Assembly: GCF_900187265.1 (NCBI RefSeq)
Contig: NZ_LT906450.1
Coordinates: forward strand, 868,001 to 932,000
Reading direction: 5' to 3'
Length of the DNA stretch: 64,000 bases
DNA from: Rhodococcus rhodochrous
Lineage (GTDB): Bacteria > Actinomycetota > Actinomycetes > Mycobacteriales > Mycobacteriaceae
Shown here: one piece after another, positions 37,554-46,260 of the stretch
Position numbering within the stretch: the first letter of the stretch is position 1
Layout of the letters: every line of letters starts with the position of its first letter
Notes under the pieces: generated by a model
What the model saw: the letters and a program-made list of their open reading frames with translations, nothing else
Told to the model about the DNA's origin: nothing
The model's database searches: none
Program-made: the position numbers and the translations under genes

Positions 37554-39086
37554 TCAGGACCACAATCGGCGGGCGGAGCGGTGGGCCTTCCTCCAGCCGC
37601 CGTCCAGGTGCGCGGCCTGCGCGTCGCCGATCTCGGTCTCGATGCGGAACAGGATCCCGAGCCCGAAACTGGTCTCGGCGGTGTGCCCCTGCTCGGAGAG
37701 CATGTCCAGGAGGTGTTCCCGCGCGACGACTGAGTCCTGGAATTCGCCGAGCAGATCCTGGAAGTCGTCGAACCGGTCGAGGATCCGTCCGGACCGCTTC
37801 GGATGCATCGGCGCGATCACCTCGATGGCGTATCGCATCCGTTTGGCGCCCTTGCGTGCCCGGTGCATGAGCGCGTCCCGTTCCGCCGGGTTCTCGGCGT
37901 CGCCGACCCTGTCGACGCGGCGCGAGACCTTCTTCGACAACGCTGCGATCGCACGCAGCAGTTCCTTCCGCGCCACCTTCGGACGTGCGCCGGCCGCTTC
38001 GGTGGCGGGAGCGAGGTCGTCGATCGCCGCGTCGAGGCGGGAGAGCAGCCCGACGTACCGATCCGAGTCCAGGCTATCGACGGCCTCGAGGCGGGCGGCC
38101 TCCGATCTCGCCGAGAAGTACTCGTCGATACGGGCTCTCGTCGCCTCCCGGTGCGAGTCGACCGGGATGTCCGCCACGCGCTCGGCGAGCCGTTCCCACT
38201 GGACCTCGAGATCACGCGAAGAGCTGAGACGTCTTCCGAGCCAACGGAGTTCGTCGACGAGATCGTGATCGACGACGATCTCGTCGGAATAGGTCTGCAA
38301 CGCGCTGCGCAGACGCCGCGCGGCCTTGCGCATGCTGTGCACCGCGTCGGGTGCGTCGCGCCGGACGGCGATGTCCGACAGCGCCAGGGTGTGCAGTTCG
38401 CTCGAGAGATAGTCGCGTATCGGGATCAGTCCCTTCGCGATCGGCGGGCGGGCGGGGATCAGATCGCCGAGCACGCGGTGGAGCTTCGACGGGCTCTCCG
38501 AACGGGTGATCCCGGAGGCCGCGAAGCGTTCCTCGAGCGCCGTGAGGAATCGGTCGATCGTCTTGTCGCCGAGGGCGGAATTCCACTCGACCTCGATCTC
38601 CTTCCAGCGGATCTCGGATCCGTCGGCTCCGCGCACGGCGTCGACGTCGTCGACCACCACCTCCGCGATGAGGCGGCCGTCCGACGCCCGGAGCCGGTGC
38701 CGGTGTCGTCGGGTCACGAGCAGAGCGGCCAGGCCCAACGGGGCGCCGCGCCGGACGCCGCGCAACAGGGACCCGAGGTCTGCGGGGACGTCCTCGGCGG
38801 AGTCGTCGCCGAGGGGGAAGTGCAGTTCGGTGCGGGTGTCGACACCGGACGGCAGTTTGAGATGCCACCCCGCGTCGTCGCCGCCCTCACGTCTGCGGAG
38901 CGTGACCTTCGAGCGCAGCAGGTTCAGGTCGGCGGTGTCGTAGTACTGGGCCGACAATTCGAACCGGTCGACGTCGATCGCATCGACGGACGGCAGTCCC
39001 GTCAGGTCCGGGAGCGGCCGCTCGCCGGTGGCAGAGTACTTGCGTTCCGCCTCTTCCGCGACGGTCGCCGGCGATGTGCTGGGCAT
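37554..39086 (-). CDS. CYTH-CHAD domain protein
   Basis: 510 aa. An N-terminal CYTH (triphosphate tunnel) domain, about residues 10-205, starts with the acidic/basic signature EAERKY (ExExK-like; the first Glu pair is EEAERK) and contains KVTLRRREGG and WKEIEVEW. The C-terminal CHAD domain, about 220-505, is histidine-rich and helical with DAVHSMRKAARRLRSAL and ARKGAKRMRYAIEV. CHAD domains bind polyphosphate granules; CYTH domains hydrolyse triphosphates. ATG 39086 follows GGAG by about 8 nt. It probably acts in polyphosphate metabolism under stress. Confidence 0.82.
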   Translation of the reverse strand: MPSTSPATVAEEAERKYSATGERPLPDLTGLPSVDAIDVDRFELSAQYYDTADLNLLRSKVTLRRREGGDDAGWHLKLPSGVDTRTELHFPLGDDSAEDVPADLGSLLRGVRRGAPLGLAALLVTRRHRHRLRASDGRLIAEVVVDDVDAVRGADGSEIRWKEIEVEWNSALGDKTIDRFLTALEERFAASGITRSESPSKLHRVLGDLIPARPPIAKGLIPIRDYLSSELHTLALSDIAVRRDAPDAVHSMRKAARRLRSALQTYSDEIVVDHDLVDELRWLGRRLSSSRDLEVQWERLAERVADIPVDSHREATRARIDEYFSARSEAARLEAVDSLDSDRYVGLLSRLDAAIDDLAPATEAAGARPKVARKELLRAIAALSKKVSRRVDRVGDAENPAERDALMHRARKGAKRMRYAIEVIAPMHPKRSGRILDRFDDFQDLLGEFQDSVVAREHLLDMLSEQGHTAETSFGLGILFRIETEIGDAQAAHLDGGWRKAHRSARRLWS

Positions 39087-39251
39087 CCATCTGCTCCTTC
39101 TCGATGCGCGTTGCCTCCACCTTGCCACGCGGTCCGGTATGAGGTGATTCGTCCGACTGTGATCTGCCGATACCGGGCAAAGAGCACTTCGGCACTGGTC
39201 AAGGCCCGGTTCGGGGGTGATCATGGTTCGACGCGGGTCCGGAGGGTAGTG

Positions 39252-39797
39252 ATGAAGGTTCTTGTTTCGGTGGCCAGTCGGCACGGCTCGACCGCGGAGA
39301 TCGCGACAGCGCTGGCCGCGTCGATGCGTCACCACGGCGCGCAGGTCGACGTGAACGCGCCCGAACATGTCGACGAGGTCGACGCGTACGACGTCGTGGT
39401 GCTCGGCAGCGCCGTCTACCGCAGTCGCTGGCTGCGCAGCGCGCGGGAGTTCGCGGAGCGGTACGCGGCCGAACTGCGGGAACGCGACGTCTATCTGTTC
39501 TCTTCGGGCCCGGTCGCTTCGGGCGGAAGGTCGGTGAACACGTGCTACGACGCGTGCGCCGTCGCCGAGCGGGTCGGGGCCGTCGAACATCGCACCTTCC
39601 CGGGGAAGCTCGATCCGGCGGTGCTCGGCACCGGCGAACGGATGGTCGTCAGGATGGTCGGCGCCCCCTGCGGCGACTTCCGGGACTGGGACGCGGTCGG
39701 AGCCTGGGGCGCGCGCATCGTGGCACACACGTCCGCCCGGGAGCACGATCTCGGCGGCGTCGGTTCGGCTCCCGTGCGACGTGGGGCGCGCCGCTAG
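39252..39797 (+). CDS. Flavodoxin-domain protein
   Basis: A 181-aa protein with the FMN phosphate loop VASRHGSTAEIA at about residues 7-18, then VVVLGSAVYRSRWLRSA and YLFSSGPV, as in HemG-like flavodoxins and mycobacterial flavodoxin genes near dormancy loci. It probably is a low-potential electron carrier or a protoporphyrinogen-oxidase-like enzyme. GGAGGG precedes ATG 39252. It is divergent from the CHAD protein over a 165-nt gap. Confidence 0.75.
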   Translation: MKVLVSVASRHGSTAEIATALAASMRHHGAQVDVNAPEHVDEVDAYDVVVLGSAVYRSRWLRSAREFAERYAAELRERDVYLFSSGPVASGGRSVNTCYDACAVAERVGAVEHRTFPGKLDPAVLGTGERMVVRMVGAPCGDFRDWDAVGAWGARIVAHTSAREHDLGGVGSAPVRRGARR

Positions 39798-39854
39798 CCT
39801 GTCCGCCCGGTCCCGGGTCCGGCGATCAGCCCGGGTCCCGCTGCGGCGCTCGGC

Positions 39855-40361
39855 TCAGCCCGAGCTTCCCTGGTAGTGCGCGCTGAGTTCGGCTGCGCGG
39901 TCCCAGATCGACCAGTCGACCGGACGTTCCTCCAACTGCGCCTCGACCACCTCGAACCCGGCGTGCCAGGCGGCGCCGTGTGCGAGGGCGTCCTCCTCGT
40001 CGTCGGTGGTGTGGGTGAGGGTGAGCCAGCACCCGCCGGAGCCGTCGGGGGTGAGTTCCCAGTGCAGAACGTCGGTGTCCCAGAGGTATTCCAGGACCCG
40101 CGCGGGCCGCACCGTGAGCACACTGCCCATGGTGGTGTGCCCTTCGGGCAGGCCGAAGCGGCGGGTCTGCTCCTGTGTGGAGCGGAATTCGAGTGTCGCG
40201 CCGGGTGTGAGCTCGAACTCGACGTCGGCAGGGAACCAGGCGCGGAGATGTTGAGGATCGGTCAGGACCCTCCACACCTTCTCCGGCGGGTGGGGGAACG
40301 AGCGTTCGAACCGCAGGGCCACCCGCCCGTCATAGGTACGCGAGATGCTGCCGATTTCCAT
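39855..40361 (-). CDS. SRPBCC (AHSA1-like) domain protein
   Basis: A 168-aa START/Bet v1-like protein. FERSFPHPPEKVWRVLTDPQHLRAWFP is the family's N-terminal helix pair (shown in part), and TLTHTTDDEEDALAHGAAWHAGFEVVEAQL in sections forms the long C-terminal helix. It would bind a hydrophobic ligand or assist a partner protein; no ligand is evident. GGAGG stands 5 nt before ATG 40361. It is convergent with the flavodoxin. Confidence 0.75.
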   Translation of the reverse strand: MEIGSISRTYDGRVALRFERSFPHPPEKVWRVLTDPQHLRAWFPADVEFELTPGATLEFRSTQEQTRRFGLPEGHTTMGSVLTVRPARVLEYLWDTDVLHWELTPDGSGGCWLTLTHTTDDEEDALAHGAAWHAGFEVVEAQLEERPVDWSIWDRAAELSAHYQGSSG

Positions 40362-40389
40362 GGGAACCTCCAAGACGAGAACTCGCCGG

Positions 40390-41310
40390 TCAGCGGGGTC
40401 CTGGTGTGCTGTTACTCCATGCTGCCAGGTTTCGTCGGCTTACGAAGCGGGTCGGCCGACCTGTGATCGGATCGTGGAACGACAGGGATCTCGCCAGAAG
40501 CTGCAGCGGATTCGAATAGTCCTGCGGCCCAACCTCGTACACCTCAGGATAGAGGTTGTCGCCGAGGATGGGGATTCCGAGCGAGTTCATGTGTACCCGG
40601 AGTTGATGCGTCCGGCCGGTCTCGGGACGCAGACGGTAACGCGCACGGTCGCCGGCCGTGTCCACCACATCGATCGAGGTCACGGCGTTGACGGGACCGT
40701 CGACCTCGCGGGCCTGCAGCACGCCGCGCTCCTTGACGATGCGGCTGCGGACCTCGCGAGGGAAGTCGAGGCGCGGCGCGGCCGGGGCGATCGCCTCGTA
40801 CTCCTTCTCGACGAGACGCCGGTCGAACAGCATCTGGTACGCGCGTCGCGCCTCGCGCCGGACGGTGAACACCAGGACGCCCGCCGTGAGCCGATCGAGC
40901 CGATGGACGGGGGACAGTTCGGGCAGGTCCAGTTCCTTGCGCAACCGGACCACGGCGGTCTCCGTCACCCAGGAGCCGCGAGGGGTGGTCGCCAGGAAGT
41001 GTGGTTTGTCCACGACGAGCAGGTTCTCGTCGCGGTGGAGCACGTCGATCTCGAAGGGGACGCGCGGTTCGGCGGGCGGATCACGGTAGAGATACACGAA
41101 TTCGCGTGGGACGTACGGGGTCGAGAATGTGACCGCTGTGCCGTCCTGTACGACCACTTCGCCGGATTCGATCTTCTCCGCGATGCGCGTCGCATCGTTC
41201 GGAAAGCGCGTGAGCAGGAACTCCGCTATGGTCTCCCAGCTGGGATTTTCCGGCAGTCGCAGGCGGGTGGGGTTCAGGCCGTCGCGAACGGGGAGGGGAG
41301 CTTCGGGCAC
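40390..41310 (-). CDS. RluA-family 23S rRNA/tRNA pseudouridine synthase
   Basis: A 306-aa protein with the catalytic aspartate in SPVHRLDRLTAGVLVF (HRLD), VVDKPHFLATTPRG upstream, and the C-terminal RPETGRTHQLRVHMNSLGIPILGDNLY in sections. The order matches RluA/RluC-type synthases that isomerise uridine in structured RNA. An S4 domain is not clear at the N-terminus, where a weak EKIESGEVVVQDG segment may be its remnant. GTG at 41310 is used; no strong ribosome site is visible. Confidence 0.82.
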   Translation of the reverse strand: MPEAPLPVRDGLNPTRLRLPENPSWETIAEFLLTRFPNDATRIAEKIESGEVVVQDGTAVTFSTPYVPREFVYLYRDPPAEPRVPFEIDVLHRDENLLVVDKPHFLATTPRGSWVTETAVVRLRKELDLPELSPVHRLDRLTAGVLVFTVRREARRAYQMLFDRRLVEKEYEAIAPAAPRLDFPREVRSRIVKERGVLQAREVDGPVNAVTSIDVVDTAGDRARYRLRPETGRTHQLRVHMNSLGIPILGDNLYPEVYEVGPQDYSNPLQLLARSLSFHDPITGRPTRFVSRRNLAAWSNSTPGPR

Positions 41311-41479
41311 GGGTCGTCAGGCTAGCGGTGCGACCGGAATGCGAGCGCCGAAGGCCCGACGATAACGTTGCCGGACTTTCCACGATAACGATTGTGTGCA
41401 AGCCTGCTTAAGGTTTCTGCACCGTCGATATCCTGGGACGGAAGTGAAGAATGTTACTGGAGTGCAAGGGGAGCATGTT

Positions 41480-42475
41480 GTGACGATTTCGGCGAGAACC
41501 GGAACACGTCGGCGGGGGGGACGCGCTCTCGTGCGGCTGCTGGTGGCGGCACTGGTGCTTCCGCTGGCGCTCGCGTTCAGTGGGCTCGGCGCCGGCACGG
41601 CTGCGGCCGATCCGTACGAACGCTTCCACGAGGACATGGTCGCCGCCCCGGGCGGGGTCGGGGCGATCAAGGTACGCATCTGGCGGGCGAACAACGGCAG
41701 CAACAAGGCCGTCTATCTGCTCGACGGTCTGCGCGCCACCGACGACGTGAGCGGCTGGGAACACGAGACCAACGCGGCGTGGCTCGCCGATCACGGCGTC
41801 AACGTGATCATGCCGGTGGGCGGCCAGTCGAGCTTCTACGCCGACTGGTACGCGCCGAGCAATTTCAACGGCCAGCCCTACACCTACAAGTGGGAGTCCT
41901 TCCTCACCCAGAACCTCCCCGACCATCTCGCGAACGTCTACGGCATCGACCGCAGCAACAACGCGGTGGTCGGGCTGTCGATGGGCGGTAATGCGGCGCT
42001 GATCCTGGCCGCCTACCACCGCGACCAGTTCAAGTTCGCCGGCTCGCTCTCGGGTTACCTCAACCTCTCGGCCCCCGGTATGCGCGAGGCCATCCGTCTC
42101 GCCATGCTCGACGCCGGCGGATACAACTCCGACGCGATGTGGGGACCGCCCTGGGACCCGGCGTGGCTGCGTCACGACCCGTTCGTCGCGGCGCCGCAGA
42201 TGCGCGGACTGCCGATGTGGATCTCCGCGGCGAGCGGTCTGCCCGGCCAGTACGACCGGCCGAACTCGCTCGTGGGCAGCTTCAACACGACCAACGCCAT
42301 GGGTCTCGAAGCGCTCGCCCGCACGCAGAACCGCGCCTTCCAGGTGCGCCTGCTGACCCTGGGTATCGACACCGCACACTTCTCGTTCCCGATCGTCGGT
42401 ACCCATTCGTGGGGTTACTGGCAGGACGAGCTGTGGGCGATGCTCCCGATGCTCAAGTCCTCGATTGGCGCCTGA
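41480..42475 (+). CDS. Secreted Ag85-like mycolyltransferase/esterase
   Basis: A 331-aa exported protein of the alpha/beta-hydrolase Ag85/esterase D family. A signal peptide ends near AAA-DPYERF (about residue 40). The substrate side has VYLLDGLRATDDVSGW and MPVGGQSSFYADWY, with the catalytic serine in VGLSMGGNAAL, an aspartate/glutamate region, and a histidine in PIVGTHSWGYW. The motifs match mycolyltransferases that move mycolates onto trehalose or arabinogalactan. Its presence supports a mycolic-acid bacterium. GTG 41480 with AGGGGAG is chosen over the upstream ATG. Confidence 0.85.
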   Translation: MTISARTGTRRRGGRALVRLLVAALVLPLALAFSGLGAGTAAADPYERFHEDMVAAPGGVGAIKVRIWRANNGSNKAVYLLDGLRATDDVSGWEHETNAAWLADHGVNVIMPVGGQSSFYADWYAPSNFNGQPYTYKWESFLTQNLPDHLANVYGIDRSNNAVVGLSMGGNAALILAAYHRDQFKFAGSLSGYLNLSAPGMREAIRLAMLDAGGYNSDAMWGPPWDPAWLRHDPFVAAPQMRGLPMWISAASGLPGQYDRPNSLVGSFNTTNAMGLEALARTQNRAFQVRLLTLGIDTAHFSFPIVGTHSWGYWQDELWAMLPMLKSSIGA

Positions 42476-43331
42476 CGCCACCACATCGCTGGTCGGCCGC
42501 ACCGTCGTCGTGACGGGGGCCACCAGCGGTGTGGGCGAAGCAACGGCCCGCGCCCTCGGGGCTGCCGGCGCCACCGTCGTCCTTGCCGGTCGCAACCTCG
42601 ACCGGGGCAAGCGCATCGCCGACGAGATCGGCCCCCGGGCCGAGATGATGCCGCTCGATCTCGCCGACCTCTCGGCGATCCATGCCTTCGCGGACGCCTT
42701 CGCCGATCGCCGGATCGATGTCCTGGTCAACAACGCCGGGGTCATGGCGGTGCCGCTGCGTCGCACCGCCGACGGGTTCGAGATGCAGATCGGAACGAAC
42801 CATCTCGGACACTTCGCCCTGACCGGACTGCTGTTGCCGCGTATCACCGGCCGCATCGTCACGGTGTCGAGCGCCGCCCACCTGATCGGCCGGATCGATC
42901 TCGACGACCTCAACTGGGAGCACCGCCCGTACAATCGCGCCGCGGGGTACGCACAGTCGAAGCTCGCGAACCTGTTGTTCGCGCTCGAGCTCGAACGACG
43001 CCTCGCCGCTGCCCGCTCACCGCTGCGCGCCGTCGCGGCCCATCCGGGCTACGCGGCCACCGAGGTGGGCAGCCACACCGGGACGTGGTTCGACCGGCTG
43101 TTCGGTTTCGGCAAGAAGATCCTGCAGCGCACCCCGGACCAGGGGGCCGAATCGGTCGTGCTCGCCGCCTCCGATCCGGGCATCGCGGGCGGCTACATCG
43201 GCCCGCGCTTCCTCCTCTTCGGCGCGCCCGGTGTCGCCACCGTGGGTCGTCGCGCCCGCGACCGCGAGACCGCGGCGCGGCTGTGGGAGTTGTCGGAGAA
43301 GCTCACCGGAGTGCACTTCGAGATCGACTGA
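42465..43331 (+). CDS. Short-chain dehydrogenase/reductase (retinol-dehydrogenase-like), paralogue 1
   Basis: A 288-aa SDR with VTGATSGVGEATARAL, LAGRNLDRGKRIA, NNAGVMAVPLRRTADGFE, catalytic serine in VTVSSAAHL and YAQSKLANLLFA (YxxxK). It starts at TTG 42465 inside the end of the mycolyltransferase gene; no ATG or GTG fits. It shares the unusual run MAVPLRRTADGFEMQIGTNH with the SDR at 48435. The translational coupling suggests a role in envelope lipid handling. Confidence 0.8.
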   Translation: MAPDATTSLVGRTVVVTGATSGVGEATARALGAAGATVVLAGRNLDRGKRIADEIGPRAEMMPLDLADLSAIHAFADAFADRRIDVLVNNAGVMAVPLRRTADGFEMQIGTNHLGHFALTGLLLPRITGRIVTVSSAAHLIGRIDLDDLNWEHRPYNRAAGYAQSKLANLLFALELERRLAAARSPLRAVAAHPGYAATEVGSHTGTWFDRLFGFGKKILQRTPDQGAESVVLAASDPGIAGGYIGPRFLLFGAPGVATVGRRARDRETAARLWELSEKLTGVHFEID

Positions 43332-43346
43332 TACGCGTCGTCGCCC

Positions 43347-43393
43347 GCACCCCGTGACCGCCGCCCGACGGGCGCCCCGCGGTCACGGGGTGC
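43347..43393. terminator. Long bidirectional hairpin terminator
   Basis: The 14-bp perfect arms GCACCCCGTGACCG (43347-43360) and CGGTCACGGGGTGC (43380-43393) enclose a smaller hairpin. The right arm overlaps the last codons of the convergent GNAT gene. Confidence 0.7.
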
Positions 43394-43817
43394 GGCGCAT
43401 CGGCACGTGGTCGATCCCGGCCTCGAGATAGTTCGCTCCGGTGCGCACGAACCCGAATCGCGCGTACCAGTGCTCCAGGTATGCCTGCGCCGAGATGTCG
43501 ACCACCCCCGGGCAGGTCCCGAGCGCCGCCTCGATCAGCTCCGCGGCGAGGCCGCGCCCGCGTGCGTGCCGGGCGGTGGCGACACGACCGATATGGGCGA
43601 CGTCCCCGTCGTCGTGGAGCACGCGCAGCGTCGCGAGGACCTCGTCGCCCTCCCGTGTCCAGAACAGTTCGGTGGTCGGGTCGAGATCGCGGCCGTCGAG
43701 TTCCGGTTCACTGGTGATGCCCTGCTCGAAGACGAACACGTCGGTCCGCAGGGCGACGATCCGGTACAGGCTCTCGGGGTCGGTCTTCCTCAGCGGTGCA
43801 TGGTGGATGGACGGCAC
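43383..43817 (-). CDS. GNAT-family acetyltransferase (ElaA-like)
   Basis: A 144-aa acetyltransferase. ALRTDVFVFEQGI is the ElaA-type N-terminus, RVATARHARGRGLAAELIEAAL holds the acetyl-CoA loop (RxxGxG/A), and AQAYLEHWYARFGFV closes the fold. The substrate is unknown. GTG 43817 is the only suitable start in frame. Confidence 0.78.
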   Translation of the reverse strand: MPSIHHAPLRKTDPESLYRIVALRTDVFVFEQGITSEPELDGRDLDPTTELFWTREGDEVLATLRVLHDDGDVAHIGRVATARHARGRGLAAELIEAALGTCPGVVDISAQAYLEHWYARFGFVRTGANYLEAGIDHVPMRRTP

Positions 43818-43865
43818 GCCCCGATCGTAGGGGGATCCACCCTCCGGGGAGGACAGGGGCGGGCT

Positions 43866-44600
43866 TCATCCGCCCGTCGTGAACCCGTCGAGCAGTCCCG
43901 CATAGCGCTTCGGTGGGGGCGTCGCGAACTCGCCTCGCTTGCCGGTCGCCAGGCCCATCGTGACCAGCGACTGCACGGTCAGCGTCGCGGCCGCGACACC
44001 GTCGACCACCGGCACCCCGATCTCCGCGGAGATGTGGGCGCACAGGTCGGCCATCCCGGCGCAACCGAGCACGATGGCGTCGGACCCGTCCTCGTACAGG
44101 GCGTCGAGGCACGCCTCCGTGACGATCTTGCGTGCGTCGGGATCGCTGTCGAGGGCCAGCACCGGCAGGTCGCACGCGTGCACGCCCCGGCACGCGTCGC
44201 CCATGCCGTAGCGGTGCGCGAGGTCCCACGCGCGTCCGGTCGTGCGGGCCAGCGTCGTGACGACGGAGAATCCGCGCCCCAGGACCGCGGCGGTGTGCAT
44301 GGCGGCCTCGGCGATGCCGACGACGGGCCCACCGGCGAGCTCGCGCGCCGCGTCCAGTCCGGGATCGCCGAAGCACGCGATGACGTAGCCGTCGACGCCG
44401 TCGCGTTCACCCTTCTCGATCTCGGTGAGGATGCCCGGCACGGCGAGCGCCTCGTCGTAGTGGCTCTCGATCGACGGAGGCCCCATCGAGGGGCTGACCG
44501 CCTCGACGCGTGTGCCCGGGCCTGCGACGGCCCGGGCACACGCCTCGATCGTGGCGGTCATCGACCACGTGGTGTTCGGGTTGACGACCTTGATGAACAT
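43866..44600 (-). CDS. Hydantoin/allantoin racemase-type Asp/Glu racemase family protein
   Basis: A 244-aa protein with the family start MFIKVVNPNTTWSM, the first catalytic cysteine in VIACFGDPGL, and the second in IVLGCAGMADL. This two-cysteine arrangement is that of HyuE-type racemases. It racemises 5-substituted hydantoins or a related compound. The NCS1 permease upstream (6 nt) supports uptake and racemisation of a hydantoin-like nucleobase; a hydantoinase is not in the window. Confidence 0.82.
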   Translation of the reverse strand: MFIKVVNPNTTWSMTATIEACARAVAGPGTRVEAVSPSMGPPSIESHYDEALAVPGILTEIEKGERDGVDGYVIACFGDPGLDAARELAGGPVVGIAEAAMHTAAVLGRGFSVVTTLARTTGRAWDLAHRYGMGDACRGVHACDLPVLALDSDPDARKIVTEACLDALYEDGSDAIVLGCAGMADLCAHISAEIGVPVVDGVAAATLTVQSLVTMGLATGKRGEFATPPPKRYAGLLDGFTTGG

Positions 44601-44606
44601 GGAGGA

Positions 44607-46124
44607 TCAGACTGCTTCCTGTGCGACCCGGTCGGGGAGACGGACTGCGAGACGAGTGCGGGTCGCGAGCAGGTGGTAGACGGCGAAGCCGAGACCGCAG
44701 CCGATGAACCAGCTGTACTGGGCGGCGGTACCCATACCGGGAGCATCGTTGAACAGCACGGGAATCATCGCGACCACGGCGCCGACGACGGTCGCGATCA
44801 CCGCGGCCGGGTTGTAGCCCTTGCGGTAGAAGTACGCGCCCTTCTCCGACATCGTGAACAGGTCGTCGACGATCACCCTCTGCTTGCGCACGAGGTAGTA
44901 GTCGGCGATGAGGATGCCGAACAGCGGACCGATGAACGCACCCAGAGTTTCGAGGGTGTAGTGGATGACCTCGGGGTTGTTGTACAGATTCCACGGGGTG
45001 ATGAGCACCGAGCCCACCGCGGCGATCATGCCGCCGGCGCGCCAGCTGATCTTCTGCGGGCTGACGTTCGAGAAGTCGAAGGCCGGGGAGATGAAGTTCG
45101 CGACGATGTTGATGCCGATGGTGGCGATGGCGAAGGTCAGTGCGCCGAGCACGATCGCGAAGGTCGAATCGATGCGGGCGACGGTCTCGACGGGGTCGGT
45201 GATCAGTTCACCGTAGACGGGCAGTGTGAGCGACGCGGTGATCACCACGAGCAACGAGAAGACCAGGAAGTTCACCGGCAGACCGAGGAAGTTGCCCTTC
45301 TTCACCGCGGCGTAGGACTTCCCGTACCGGGAGAAGTCGCCGAAGTTGAGCATCGGGCCGGAGAAGTACGAGACCACCAGGGCGATCGCGCCGAGCATGA
45401 CCGGCACCGACGACCAGCCGGTGTGCGTGACCTCGCCGAGGGTCAGATCGATTGCGCTCCAACCGGACTGGGAGATCAGGTAACCGCACAGCAGGAACAT
45501 CACGACGTAGACGGCCGGGCCGCAGAAGTCGATGAACCGTCGGATCGACTCCATGCCGCGCCAGAACACGCAGGCCTGCAGCACCCAGAGCGTCAGGAAG
45601 CTGACCCATCCGAGTGCGGACAGGCCGGCGAACCCGTAGTCCTCGACCACCGCGTAGGGCGCGAGCGAGGGGAACAGCTTGATCAACACCACGTCGAGTG
45701 CCGCCGAGGCGAGGAAGGTCTGGATCCCGTACCACGCCACCGCGATCAGACCGCGGATGATCGCGGGGATGTTCGCGCCGAGGACACCGAAGACGCTGCG
45801 GCAGATCACCGGATAGGGCACGCCGGTGACCTGGCTGGGCTTGGCGACGAGATTGCAGAAGAAGTAGACGATCGTGATGCCCACGAGCAGGGCCACGAGG
45901 ACCTGCCAGCTGGCCAGACCGAGAGCGAACAGGCTGCCGGCGGTGACGTACCCGCCCACGCTGTGGACGTCGGACATCCAGAACGCGAAGATGTTGTACG
46001 AACCCCACCGCTGGTTCTTCAGCGGGGCGAGGTCGTCGTTGGTCAACCGCGGGTCGTATCCGGTCGCGGACGGCGGGGGTGCGGCGGGGACGTCACCGGC
46101 GCTCGGTGTCAGCACTTCGGTCAT
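44607..46124 (-). CDS. NCS1-family nucleobase/hydantoin:cation symporter (Mhp1-like)
   Basis: A 505-aa permease with about 12 membrane helices. LTNDDLAPLKNQRWGSYNIF and FAFWMSDVHSVGGYV form the first helix and its lead-in, as in Mhp1. LNFGDFSRYGKSYAAVKKGNFLGLPVN in sections is the conserved loop after helix 8. It probably imports a hydantoin, allantoin or nucleobase with Na+ or H+. It shares a transcription unit with the racemase. Confidence 0.83.
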   Translation of the reverse strand: MTEVLTPSAGDVPAAPPPSATGYDPRLTNDDLAPLKNQRWGSYNIFAFWMSDVHSVGGYVTAGSLFALGLASWQVLVALLVGITIVYFFCNLVAKPSQVTGVPYPVICRSVFGVLGANIPAIIRGLIAVAWYGIQTFLASAALDVVLIKLFPSLAPYAVVEDYGFAGLSALGWVSFLTLWVLQACVFWRGMESIRRFIDFCGPAVYVVMFLLCGYLISQSGWSAIDLTLGEVTHTGWSSVPVMLGAIALVVSYFSGPMLNFGDFSRYGKSYAAVKKGNFLGLPVNFLVFSLLVVITASLTLPVYGELITDPVETVARIDSTFAIVLGALTFAIATIGINIVANFISPAFDFSNVSPQKISWRAGGMIAAVGSVLITPWNLYNNPEVIHYTLETLGAFIGPLFGILIADYYLVRKQRVIVDDLFTMSEKGAYFYRKGYNPAAVIATVVGAVVAMIPVLFNDAPGMGTAAQYSWFIGCGLGFAVYHLLATRTRLAVRLPDRVAQEAV

Positions 46125-46260
46125 GCCTGCTCCTGTGCGAGGGGGAGCCGCCCGTGCCCCGGTGTGAGGCCGGTGGGCGGAGTCGAATCGATCGACGGAA
46201 CATCAACGGCGGTGGTGAATTCCGATGTACAGACCGTAACGGGGCGATATTGCCGGAGAG

